Shown here piece by piece: positions 43,340 to 51,265 of a stretch of DNA of 64,000 bases. The DNA lies in contig CAVCMG010000008.1 of the NCBI GenBank assembly GCA_963603285.1, forward strand, positions 1 to 64,000. The letters run 5' to 3'. Under the pieces are notes generated by a model. The model was not told the origin of the DNA. It did no database searches and worked only from the letters and a program-made list of their open reading frames with translations. The translations under genes were made by a program, and so were the position numbers. Within the stretch, counting starts at the first letter, position 1, and each line of letters starts with the position of its first letter. The stretch comes from UBA11957 sp963603285. Lineage in GTDB: Bacteria; Bacillota; Clostridia; Lachnospirales; Lachnospiraceae.

Positions 43340-44260
43340 TTAATATGTTCCCATTTTATATTCTACATCTTCGCCTTCGAACACTATCGTATCCTGCTTC
43401 ATCTTAAATTTCTTTCCACTGTTCAGTGTGTAGGTATCCAGCACCTTTGTCCGTATACCGTCCACTTCTGTTTCCACATCTCCTTCGTTCTCATCAAACC
43501 GGTACCATCTCATATTGTCGCGGTTATCCATCGCAAAATAGGTCAGGCTGTTCTCATCCCCATCCGGATACCAGTAGCCGGTCAGCATCGGAAACTCCGC
43601 ATCGTCGCGGTTATATCCCTCGTGTGTATAAAAACGCATATTCGCCACAGAATCATAGCCCATCGCCTGCGCTGCCTTTGTAGCGCTGTCCGTATCGGCT
43701 TCCTCCTGATTCTCCGCGGCGATCTCCCGCTGTTCCGCCTCTTCCTGATCAGCTGCCACCGTCATGCCATACGAAAGCCTGGCTTCCTCTGCCGCTGTAT
43801 CCGCATCCGTACCCGGCGCGTAAACCATCTGTGTACCATTATTCTCCGGCAAAAGCACGATCACACTACCATCCTCTACCGTTTCCTGCAGACTGCCCTC
43901 GTAAAGCTTCTCCCATTCCAGATCATACGCCTCGATCTGAAACGGCAGAGCCGATGCCGGAATATCTGCCATATACTCTGCCCCCGGATCCAGTCCGTCG
44001 ATCTCACCCAGCGTGCCGTACCCCTCATAGGCTTCATCCTCTGGCACGGTAAAGATCACCTCCCGGATATACAGTCCGCTCTCATTGACGATCGTCACAT
44101 TGATGGCATCTGCTGCCTCGGAAGCCTCCGTCTGCAGCTGTTCGGAAGAAAGCTCCGGCGTATCTGTCCGGCCACATCCGGCGCAGACAGCCCCCGTCAC
44201 CAGTACCAAACCAGCCAATGCAAGTTTTCTTCCTCTGGCGTTTTCCTTACTTCTTTTCAT
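43340..44260 (-). CDS. Lipoprotein of unknown function
   Basis: ATG 44260 (MKRSKENARGRKLALAGLVL) behind AAGGAGG gives 306 residues. The signal peptide ends in the lipobox VCAGC, so the protein is lipid-anchored on the outer face. There is an acidic N-terminal half, then a Glu/Ala/Gln-rich segment (EEAEQREIAAENQEEADTD), then a C-terminal beta-rich domain with GYWYPDGDENSLTYFAMDN and TYTLNSGKKFKMKQDTIVF. No catalytic motif was recognised. It is separated by 84 bases from the helicase gene upstream. Confidence 0.75.
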   Translation of the reverse strand: MKRSKENARGRKLALAGLVLVTGAVCAGCGRTDTPELSSEQLQTEASEAADAINVTIVNESGLYIREVIFTVPEDEAYEGYGTLGEIDGLDPGAEYMADIPASALPFQIEAYDLEWEKLYEGSLQETVEDGSVIVLLPENNGTQMVYAPGTDADTAAEEARLSYGMTVAADQEEAEQREIAAENQEEADTDSATKAAQAMGYDSVANMRFYTHEGYNRDDAEFPMLTGYWYPDGDENSLTYFAMDNRDNMRWYRFDENEGDVETEVDGIRTKVLDTYTLNSGKKFKMKQDTIVFEGEDVEYKMGTY

Positions 44261-44344
44261 TCCGTCATCCTCCTTTCCTCCGGGACTTTTTGCTGTCCCG
44301 GCATATCTGTCTGTAAAAAACACCTTCTCTTTCACAGTTTCCGG

Positions 44345-46693
44345 TTATACTTCCTCCCAGAAGGCCCTGGCACTTTCCCCGGCCGTGTCCTTTGTGACGA
44401 CCTCATAGGGATACCATTCCCTTGGAAACAGCCCCAGCGATTCCCGGTACAGAAAACGCTCATCCAGAAGCGCGATGATCCCGCGGTCCTCGACTGTACG
44501 GATCACCCGTCCCGCCGACTGCTGGACCTTGTTCATTCCTGGAATCCGGTAGGCATAGTCAAAGCCGTTTTCTCCACGTTTATCGTAGTAATCCATGAGA
44601 ATTTTTCTCTCATTGGATACCTGTGGCAGTCCCGTGCCGACGATCAGTGCACCGATCAGCCGTTCCCCGACCAGATCGATACCCTCGGAAAAGATACCGC
44701 CCATCACACAGAAGCCGATCAGCGTATCCTCCCGCTCTTTTTGAAACTGCGAAAGAAACTCTTCCCGCTGTTTTTCCCGCATCGTCTGGGTCTGTCGAAG
44801 CAACGTGATGCCGGTTTCTTCGCCGTACTGTTCCTCATAGACGTCTGCAATATCCGTCAGCATCCGGTACGACGGCAGAAACACCATATAGCAGCCCTTT
44901 TTTGCCGCGGTGAGCGTATGGATATACGTTGCGATCTTTACATATTCCTCATGCGTCCGCCGGGTGTATTTGCTGCTGATATCCCGCCCGATCAGAAGTT
45001 TTTTCTGTTCCGGCAGAAACGACGTTTCCGCATAGATCGCATAATCATCGGAACGGGTGCTGAAAAGATGTCTGTAATACTGTACCGGCAGAAGTGTCGC
45101 CGAAAAGAACACGCTGCTTTTTACCTGATCGAGGCAGTTCTGGATATTGTTGGCCGGATTGACACAAAACAGCTTGATCCTGAATCTGCCGTCCGGATCG
45201 TGCTGACTGTAGATTACATAATTGTCATCCATCATCTCATAGATATTTTCAAAGGTCAGCATCGTAAAATACAGCTGCAGCACCTCGGTGCGCACGGCAC
45301 TGTCATGCTCTTCCTCGAGATATTCCTCCATCTCCCCCGTAACCTGCAGAAGCGAAAGCGGCAGCATTCCCAGATTATCCAGGATCTCGTAGGTGTCGCA
45401 GGTTCTCTTGTACGCCAGAAGCTGCTTATTCACCTTTTCCAGAAGCCTTGCCAGCTTTGGCCGTCTCTCCCGCACCAGCTTTTTTACCGCCAGCACATCC
45501 TCCTTGTACAGCATGGCACTGTACATATCCCGGCCACGGTCGACCAGATTGTGGGCCTCATCCATCAGCACAATGGCAGGACTCTGCTGCCCTTCGGCAA
45601 AGAACCGTTTCAGCCGCACCCGCGGGTCAAGTACATAATTATAGTCACAGATAATAGCATCCACCCACAGCGATACATCCAGCATCATCTCAAACGGACA
45701 TACCTGCCACTTTTCGGCCTGCAAAAGGATCGCCTCCCGGTCGATGGCGTCACAGGTTGTCACCAGCTCGTATACCGCGTCGTTCACCCGGTCAAAATGT
45801 CCCTTTGCCCGCGGGCAAATCTCGGGATTACAGTCCACCTCATCGAGTACGCAGAGCTTATCCTTCGCTGTCAGCGTGACCGACTTGCACGACATACCTC
45901 TGTCACGCAGGATCTGTATCGCATCCTCGGCCACCGTGTGGGTGATCGTCCGGGCGGTCAGATAAAAGACCTTTTCCGCCTCACCCTCCCCGCAGGCACG
46001 AAGCGCCGGAAACAGCACGGACATTGTCTTGCCCACACCGGTCGGTGCCTGGATAAACAGCTGCTTTTTTCTTAAAATTGTCCGATACACGCTGCCGACG
46101 ATCTCCCGCTGGCCCTTTCTGTAGGGAAAAGGAAATTCCAGTCCCTGCATCGAAGCATTGCGCCGGTTCCGCCACTGCCAGGAAAATTCGATCCAGACAT
46201 GGTATCTCTCGACCAACTCCATAAACCAGCTTTCCAGCGCAGTAAAGCTGTATTCCTGTTCCAGATAAATGATCTGCTCCGTTTCCAGATTGGCGTAGGT
46301 CATGCGCACGCCGATCTGTTCCAGTGTATGCTCCCGGCCATAGATATACGCATAGCATTTGGCCTGAGCCAGATGCACCGGTATCGGCTCTGTCAGCTTT
46401 GTAACGTCCCGGTACATGCCCTTGATCTCATCGATCGTCACATGGCCGTCCAGATCTGTAAAGATTCCGTCCGCCCGTCCTTCGATTTTCAGGCTGTAGT
46501 CCGGATATTCCTGTACATAGCTTAAACTGACCTCGCTCTGGTAGCCGCTTTTCTGGGCTTTCTGGATCTTGCGGTGGATACGGCTGCCCTTGGCCATCGC
46601 CTCTTTGTCCGGGCCGCTGCCCTGTCTGTTGTCCAGATCTCCGCTTCGCAGGATAAATTCCACCAGATTCCGTACCGACACCCTGTATTCCAT
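44345..46693 (-). CDS. DinG/XPD-type ATP-dependent helicase with N-terminal RecB-like nuclease domain
   Basis: 782 residues from ATG 46693 (MEYRVSVRNLVEFILRSGDL), preceded by GAGGAAG. The first 190 or so residues carry a PD-(D/E)XK nuclease pattern (GRADGIFTDLDGHVTIDEIKG, QAKCYAYIYG). The helicase part has Walker A QAPTGVGKTMSVLFPALRA, four cysteines of an XPD-type 4Fe-4S domain (CVLDEVDCNPEIC to WQVC), DEAH (LMDEAHNLVDRGRDMYSA), and motif VI QSAGRVIRTVEDRG. It is likely a repair or R-loop helicase, probably on structured or damaged DNA. It sits downstream of fliB, with no obvious functional link. Confidence 0.9.
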   Translation of the reverse strand: MEYRVSVRNLVEFILRSGDLDNRQGSGPDKEAMAKGSRIHRKIQKAQKSGYQSEVSLSYVQEYPDYSLKIEGRADGIFTDLDGHVTIDEIKGMYRDVTKLTEPIPVHLAQAKCYAYIYGREHTLEQIGVRMTYANLETEQIIYLEQEYSFTALESWFMELVERYHVWIEFSWQWRNRRNASMQGLEFPFPYRKGQREIVGSVYRTILRKKQLFIQAPTGVGKTMSVLFPALRACGEGEAEKVFYLTARTITHTVAEDAIQILRDRGMSCKSVTLTAKDKLCVLDEVDCNPEICPRAKGHFDRVNDAVYELVTTCDAIDREAILLQAEKWQVCPFEMMLDVSLWVDAIICDYNYVLDPRVRLKRFFAEGQQSPAIVLMDEAHNLVDRGRDMYSAMLYKEDVLAVKKLVRERRPKLARLLEKVNKQLLAYKRTCDTYEILDNLGMLPLSLLQVTGEMEEYLEEEHDSAVRTEVLQLYFTMLTFENIYEMMDDNYVIYSQHDPDGRFRIKLFCVNPANNIQNCLDQVKSSVFFSATLLPVQYYRHLFSTRSDDYAIYAETSFLPEQKKLLIGRDISSKYTRRTHEEYVKIATYIHTLTAAKKGCYMVFLPSYRMLTDIADVYEEQYGEETGITLLRQTQTMREKQREEFLSQFQKEREDTLIGFCVMGGIFSEGIDLVGERLIGALIVGTGLPQVSNERKILMDYYDKRGENGFDYAYRIPGMNKVQQSAGRVIRTVEDRGIIALLDERFLYRESLGLFPREWYPYEVVTKDTAGESARAFWEEV

Positions 46694-46747
46694 AAGCTTT
46701 TGCTTCCTCTTTCTTACCTTATACCGCATTCTTTTGCGGTACGCTTC

Positions 46748-47773
46748 TTACAGCTGTCCCTCCCGGATCGCCTCGCAGACAGCCTCCATATTTTCCGGGC
46801 AGTATTCAATCTCCCGGCTGAACATTCTGAGCAGATCATCCCGCTCCTTCTCGCCATAACCGCCAGAAAGCTCCAGCTCGGCGGCCAGCACCGCCAGAAG
46901 CGTCAGACAATGACAGACAAGCCCGGCTCTGAGCTCTACATCACCGTCATACACCGCCTCGATCATATAGCGGTACAGCAGATATACGGCCACATGCTCC
47001 CATTCATAAGCACGCGCCTTTTTTGCTGCCAGCAGGGCTTCTCCCCGTCTGGCGATCTCTGATGCATCTGCCCCGGCCTGCTTTAACAGCTTTTTCCAGC
47101 GCAGATCCAGAAAATCCAACGTATGATACACATCCAGTATCTGCCGGATACGTTCTGCAGATGGAAAAGCCGCTTCTTTTGGCTCTGCATTCTCTGCTTC
47201 TTCATCCTCGCCATCCAGCGCACACTGTACCTTATGCATAAAGCCCTTAAATGCTGTCATCCGCTCCTTTAATGGCATCGTACGATCCTGCAGGATGGCA
47301 AAAGCCTCGTCCCGCAGCTGTAGAAGCACCCGCAGATCCTCGGAGATTTCTTCGCCCTCCTCCGGTTCCGTACAATGGAAACGCAACGGTTCCTTTTCCT
47401 TAAATAACAGCCGTTCCGCCTCTTCACAGCAAAGCCCCAGTCCTTTTTCCGTATAATCCCCGACCCAGTTGTAAAAGCGGGGATGCTCTGTACAGATATC
47501 ACACAACGCCTCTTCGCCCAGATTTTTATAAATATCACACAGCCCCTGTCCATCGAGAAACGGACATCTTTTATCTGCTGTCAGGGCAAAGTAGCTCTCG
47601 CCATCCTCTGTCCGGATCTCCTTTTTCAGCCGTTTTCCAAAAACGCCCTGCACCGTACGGTAGCGGGCCAGTGCTTCCTCATCCAGTACGATCTCCCAGC
47701 CTGCGCAGCAGGTATCCTGACAGGCCGAAGCCGTACACTGAAAACTTCTTATATATGCAGGTTCACAAAGCAT
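46748..47773 (-). CDS. FliB-family lysine-N-methylase-like protein
   Basis: Homologue of flagellin lysine N-methylase, a cysteine-rich Fe-S-type protein. Cysteine blocks: FQCTASACQDTCCAGWEI near the N-terminus and KRCPFLDGQGLCDIY...CDICTEHPRFYN. ATG 47773 (MLCEPAYIRSFQC) matches the usual family start; a GTG at 47824 with AAGGA upstream would add 17 residues. The length is 341 residues. No flagellar genes are in the window, so the substrate in this organism is open. Confidence 0.85.
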   Translation of the reverse strand: MLCEPAYIRSFQCTASACQDTCCAGWEIVLDEEALARYRTVQGVFGKRLKKEIRTEDGESYFALTADKRCPFLDGQGLCDIYKNLGEEALCDICTEHPRFYNWVGDYTEKGLGLCCEEAERLLFKEKEPLRFHCTEPEEGEEISEDLRVLLQLRDEAFAILQDRTMPLKERMTAFKGFMHKVQCALDGEDEEAENAEPKEAAFPSAERIRQILDVYHTLDFLDLRWKKLLKQAGADASEIARRGEALLAAKKARAYEWEHVAVYLLYRYMIEAVYDGDVELRAGLVCHCLTLLAVLAAELELSGGYGEKERDDLLRMFSREIEYCPENMEAVCEAIREGQL

Positions 47774-47964
47774 CTTTCTACCATTCACTTTCCCAAATCT
47801 TTTACCGGATCCGGGCACTTTCACCCGTCCTTTTTTTCAGTATACCATACTCTTTCCGGAAAGAACACCCGCCGGGGCTTCTCCTGGCTTTCCTTCCTGC
47901 AAAAATCACGAAAATCCTGTCTTTTTCAACAGATTTTTTCTGCTTGTTTTTTTCTCTTTTTATA

Positions 47965-47992
47965 TTGAATTTTTTAAGTCATCTGATAGAAT
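47965..47992 (+). promoter_or_regulatory. Promoter of the MATE gene
   Basis: TTGAAT (47965-47970), 16 bases, TAGAAT (47987-47992) with an upstream TGA giving an extended -10. The -10 lies about 38 bases before the start codon. Confidence 0.5.
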
Positions 47993-48029
47993 ATCTACGT
48001 TATATCTGATACATTCACGGGGTGTTTTT

Positions 48030-49403
48030 ATGAAAGAGCAAACGAAAAAGGCCATGGATATGTGCCACGGCCCGCTGGGGAAAAATCTGCTGTTTTTCAG
48101 CATACCACTGATGTTTTCCAATGTCCTGCAGGTACTGTTCAACCTGTCGGATGTGGCCGTTGTGGGCCATTTTGCCGGGGCGATTGCACTGGGAAGTGTC
48201 GGCTCCACCACGATCCTTGTCACACTGACGACCGGCCTTCTCCTAGGTATGTCCGCCGGTGTCAACGCCATCACCGCCCGGTATCTCGGCGCGCAGGATC
48301 ATACCCGCGTGGAAAAAGCTGTCCACAGCTCCTTTCTGCTCTGTCTGGCAGTCGGTGCGCTTTTGCTTTTGGCCGGTTTTATTTTTACCCATCCGGTGCT
48401 GTCCCTGCTTGGTACCAAGGATGAGCTGATCGGTGGTGCCACGCTGTACCTGACGATCTATCTGTGCGGGTCTCCTGCACTGGCCATGTATAATTACGGC
48501 AACGCCATTTTAAGCGCTGTCGGTGACACAAAGCGTCCACTGATCTATCTGGCCATATCCGGTGTGATCAATATCGTTTTAAATCTTTGTTTTGTTCTGG
48601 GACTGCATCTGGATGTGGCCGGTGTGGCGCTGGCCAGTATCATCTCCCAGTATATCTCCGCCGCCCTGGTACTGCACCATCTGATCCGCTGCCGGACAGA
48701 ATACCGGTTGCAGCTTTGCCTGATCCGTCTGGACCGCCATGTGGCCATGCAGATACTCCGTATCGGTGTTCCTTCCGCGATCCAGTATTCGCTGTTTGCC
48801 ATTGCCAATCTGTTCGTCCAGGGCGCAGTCAATACCTTTGACCACGTGGTTGTCGAGGGCAATTCTGCTGCGGTCAATGCGGACAGCATCGTTTTCGATA
48901 TGATGAGCGCTTTTTATACCGCAACTACCAGCTTTATCGCCCAGAACTACGGCGCTGGCAACAAAAAACGGATCATGAAGGTCTATGGCATTACCACGCT
49001 GTATTCCTTTGGCCTTGGTCTGTTCATGGGCATTCTGCTGTTTTTCTTCCGCATGCCGTTTTTATCTTTATTTACCACAGATCCGGATGTCCTGCATTAC
49101 GGCTCCGTCCGTCTGTCCATCATGGCCTTTTCCTACTGTATCTCGGCCTTTATGGACAATGCCGCCGGGGCTGCCCGCGGTATCGGCAAGAGTATCGCCC
49201 CCACGATCATTGTAATCTCCGGCGCCGTGATCCTGCGTATTGCCTGGATCTATACGGTCTTTGCCTGGTTTGGCACGCTGCCGTCGCTGTATCTTCTGTA
49301 TGCCTGCTCCTGGTGCGTCACTTCGATCATCGGAAATCTGTACTTTTTCCACTGCTACAGAAAGCTGCCGGAGCGAAATCCCATCGCGCAGGTACATATC
49401 TGA
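48030..49403 (+). CDS. MATE-family efflux transporter
   Basis: 457 residues with 12 hydrophobic helices in two six-helix bundles. Family-like segments: GPLGKNLLFFSIPLMFSNVL at the N-terminus, LLGMSAGVNAITARYLGAQD, IGVPSAIQYSLFAIANLFVQG and DNAAGAARGIGKSIAPTIIV. MATE proteins export cationic drugs and metabolites in exchange for Na+ or H+. It is monocistronic, with its own promoter and a bidirectional terminator. The substrate is not predictable. Confidence 0.93.
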   Translation: MKEQTKKAMDMCHGPLGKNLLFFSIPLMFSNVLQVLFNLSDVAVVGHFAGAIALGSVGSTTILVTLTTGLLLGMSAGVNAITARYLGAQDHTRVEKAVHSSFLLCLAVGALLLLAGFIFTHPVLSLLGTKDELIGGATLYLTIYLCGSPALAMYNYGNAILSAVGDTKRPLIYLAISGVINIVLNLCFVLGLHLDVAGVALASIISQYISAALVLHHLIRCRTEYRLQLCLIRLDRHVAMQILRIGVPSAIQYSLFAIANLFVQGAVNTFDHVVVEGNSAAVNADSIVFDMMSAFYTATTSFIAQNYGAGNKKRIMKVYGITTLYSFGLGLFMGILLFFFRMPFLSLFTTDPDVLHYGSVRLSIMAFSYCISAFMDNAAGAARGIGKSIAPTIIVISGAVILRIAWIYTVFAWFGTLPSLYLLYACSWCVTSIIGNLYFFHCYRKLPERNPIAQVHI

Positions 49404-49460
49404 ATTTTCCCGGCGGTAAAGCCTGTCGAGCGGCTCTGCTGCTGATACCTTACAAATACG

Positions 49461-49505
49461 AAAAAGCGCTGTGTATATCTGTTCAGGACATACACAGCGC
49501 TTTTT
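49461..49505. terminator. Bidirectional terminator between MATE and mrp
   Basis: AAAAAGCGCTGTGTAT (49461-49476) pairs with ATACACAGCGCTTTTT (49490-49505). T runs are present on both strands, and convergent genes flank it. Confidence 0.9.
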
Positions 49506-49508
49506 GTT

Positions 49509-49552
49509 GCCTTAGCTTCTGAAAGAAAGCTCCGGCAGAAGTTTCTTTTATA
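49509..49552 (+). repeat. Short hairpin repeat, copy A
   Basis: GCCTTAGC, then GAAAGAAAGCTCCGGC, ending TTTCTTTTAT. It matches the copies at 52837-52879 and 56814-56847 (reverse): a common GCCTTAGC head, AAAG-purine-AA stem and TTTCTTTTAT closing arm. This copy is the most diverged and follows directly on the MATE/mrp terminator. Confidence 0.55.
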
Positions 49553-49580
49553 TTGCTGATATTCTGCACATGGAAAACAT

Positions 49581-50426
49581 TTACTCTGCCTTGCAGCGCG
49601 GCATTTTCTCAATAGCTGCAGCCACATAGGTATTGTCAACCTCTGCAAACTTACCGGCATCGGCTGCCTGGGCAAAGCTCTGGCTGATCGGCACCTTGCC
49701 AACCACATCCAGCCCCAGGGATGCGCCGATCTCGTCGATATGGCTCTCGCCAAAGACGGAAATCTTTTTGCCGCAGTCCGGGCATTCCAGATAGCTGTAG
49801 TTTTCGATCAGGCCGAGGATCGGCACCTTCATCATGTTCGCCATATTGACGGCCTTGGTTACGATCATGCGCACCAGATCCTGCGGGGAGCTGATAATAT
49901 AGATACCATCCACCGGCAGGGACTGGAATACGGTCAGCGGCACATCACCTGTTCCCGGCGGCATATCCACCAGCAGATAGTCAAGCTCGCCCCAGATCAC
50001 ATCGGTCCAGAACTGTTTGACCATATTGGCCAGCACCGGGCCACGCCATACGACCGGATCCTCCTCGTTCGGGAGCAGCAGATTGACGGACATCACCTTG
50101 ATGCCATTCTCCGTGATCAGCGGCAGGATACCGTCATCACCGGCCATCTGGCACGGACCTTTGAGGCCATACATCTTCGGGATCGACGGTCCGGTGATAT
50201 CTGCATCCATGATACCGACTCTGAAACCACGTTTTGCCAGCTGGTTTGCTAAAGATGCTGTCGCAAAGGATTTACCTACGCCACCCTTACCGCTGACGAT
50301 ACCGATCACGTGACCGATCTCGGAATAAATATTTAACACTTCTTTCTGGATGCCGCCACCGTTTTTGCTCGGACATCCTTCACAGCTTTCCTTGGAACAG
50401 GAACTGTTTGTACATTCTTTTGCCAT
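49581..50426 (-). CDS. Mrp/NBP35-type Fe-S cluster carrier ATPase
   Basis: 281-residue P-loop protein that binds and transfers Fe-S clusters in homologues. N-terminal cysteine cluster (C5, C10, C15, C18; CTNSSCSKESCEGC) as in NBP35. Deviant Walker A GKGGVGKS at 46-53. DMPPGTGDVPLT. CPDC at 215-218, the dimer-interface cluster site. It follows csoR by 16 bases in a three-gene series (76-residue protein, csoR, mrp), linking metal sensing to Fe-S handling; copper is known to damage Fe-S clusters. Confidence 0.92.
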   Translation of the reverse strand: MAKECTNSSCSKESCEGCPSKNGGGIQKEVLNIYSEIGHVIGIVSGKGGVGKSFATASLANQLAKRGFRVGIMDADITGPSIPKMYGLKGPCQMAGDDGILPLITENGIKVMSVNLLLPNEEDPVVWRGPVLANMVKQFWTDVIWGELDYLLVDMPPGTGDVPLTVFQSLPVDGIYIISSPQDLVRMIVTKAVNMANMMKVPILGLIENYSYLECPDCGKKISVFGESHIDEIGASLGLDVVGKVPISQSFAQAADAGKFAEVDNTYVAAAIEKMPRCKAE

Positions 50427-50442
50427 TTTCTTTACCTCTTCT

Positions 50443-50826
50443 TTATTTGATAAACTGTTCGATCGCTTTGTTCAGCTCATCCAGCTCCTTTGTATCGCCG
50501 CTCTTTACCGCATCCACGATACAGTGCTGGATATGATCCTGCAGGATCACCTTGCCGGTATTGTTGATCGCCGACTTTACCGCCGACAGCTGGATCAGTA
50601 CCTCGCTGCAGTCCCGGCCGGATTCTACCATACGCTTGATGGATTCCAGATGGCCGATGGCTCTGGACAGACGGTTTAAGACCGCTTTTGTATTCTGGTG
50701 TGTATGGGTATGCCCATGGGTGTGGCTGTGCTCGATCACCGTGCCGTCCTCAAGCACATGCTGATGCACGGCCTCCGTCATCATCTCCTGCTCCCCATGC
50801 ACATGCTCATGTGTATGTTCTGCCAT
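50443..50826 (-). CDS. csoR: CsoR-family metal-sensing repressor with histidine-rich N-terminus
   Basis: 127 residues of the DUF156 family of all-helical repressors. The copper-sensing ligand set is intact with the exact CsoR spacing: C73, H98, C102 (RDCSEVLIQL and LQDHIQHC). Residues 1-45 are an added histidine-rich tail (MAEHTHEHVHGEQ, EHSHTHGHTHTHQ) able to bind metal. The nearest CsoR-like operator found is not here but 26 kb away at 24433-24475, before a cation ATPase. Copper is the default ligand by residue pattern; the His tail could change this. Confidence 0.9.
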   Translation of the reverse strand: MAEHTHEHVHGEQEMMTEAVHQHVLEDGTVIEHSHTHGHTHTHQNTKAVLNRLSRAIGHLESIKRMVESGRDCSEVLIQLSAVKSAINNTGKVILQDHIQHCIVDAVKSGDTKELDELNKAIEQFIK

Positions 50827-50866
50827 ATTTCCTCCGCTGTTTTAATTTTCTGACAGATCTGCCACA

Positions 50867-51097
50867 TCAGATTTCCGTAAAGGAATATCTCTGATGCATA
50901 CCGGATGTATAAATGTCAAAGATAATCGTTCCGTCCGCCTGTACTGTCTTTTCACAGGTAAAGGTCTTGTCCTTGAATTTTGCTTTCAGAAATTCTTCCG
51001 GATCCTCCACCTCTACTTCGTCAAAAAAGACATCCCGCATCTGATTATTGGCACACAGATTGATCACTTCCCAACAGGTTTCGTACATCTTCTTCAT
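50867..51097 (-). CDS. Small protein of unknown function, first gene of the csoR-mrp series
   Basis: 76 residues from ATG 51097, with GGGAGG upstream: MKKMYETCWEVINLCANNQM, then FFDEVEVEDPEEFLKAKFKD, KTFTCEKTVQADGTIIFDIY, and a C-terminal HQRYSFTEI. It has three cysteines and a mixed helix-then-strand pattern, no signal peptide and no membrane segment. I do not recognise a family. It lies under the promoter at 51165-51193 and 40 bases upstream of csoR, so a metal or Fe-S related role is suggested only by position. Confidence 0.7.
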   Translation of the reverse strand: MKKMYETCWEVINLCANNQMRDVFFDEVEVEDPEEFLKAKFKDKTFTCEKTVQADGTIIFDIYTSGMHQRYSFTEI

Positions 51098-51164
51098 ACA
51101 TCTGCCTCCCGGTATCCTCCGGTACACGAAAACAGCCTTCCACATATACCGGATGTTTCCTTAT

Positions 51165-51193
51165 AGTATACTACTTTGATACACCTTTAACAA
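51165..51193 (-). promoter_or_regulatory. Promoter of the unknown-csoR-mrp operon
   Basis: TTGTTA (51188-51193), 17 bases, TATACT (51165-51170) on the minus strand. No copy of the ATACCCCTATAGGTA operator is seen here. Confidence 0.6.
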
Positions 51194-51200
51194 GCACCGA

Positions 51201-51241
51201 ATGGCATACAATTTACGGTTTCCCCGTAAGTCGTATGCCAT
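51201..51241. terminator. Two-tier hairpin after the HTH-aminotransferase gene
   Basis: ATGGCATAC (51201-51209) pairs with GTATGCCAT (51233-51241), and TTACGG pairs with CCGTAA inside it. There is no T tract on either strand, so rho-independent termination is doubtful; it lies 25 bases past the stop at 51266. Confidence 0.4.
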
Positions 51242-51265
51242 CCTGCATTATAAAGACCGGTTCTG

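Noticed and set aside
43622..46075. 817-codon open frame on the plus strand
   Set aside because: It runs exactly antisense to the helicase and lipoprotein genes, both of which have clear domains. The frame reads as low-meaning sequence (repeated HRHR, RTRRV types) and has no ribosome binding site; it is a codon-usage shadow.
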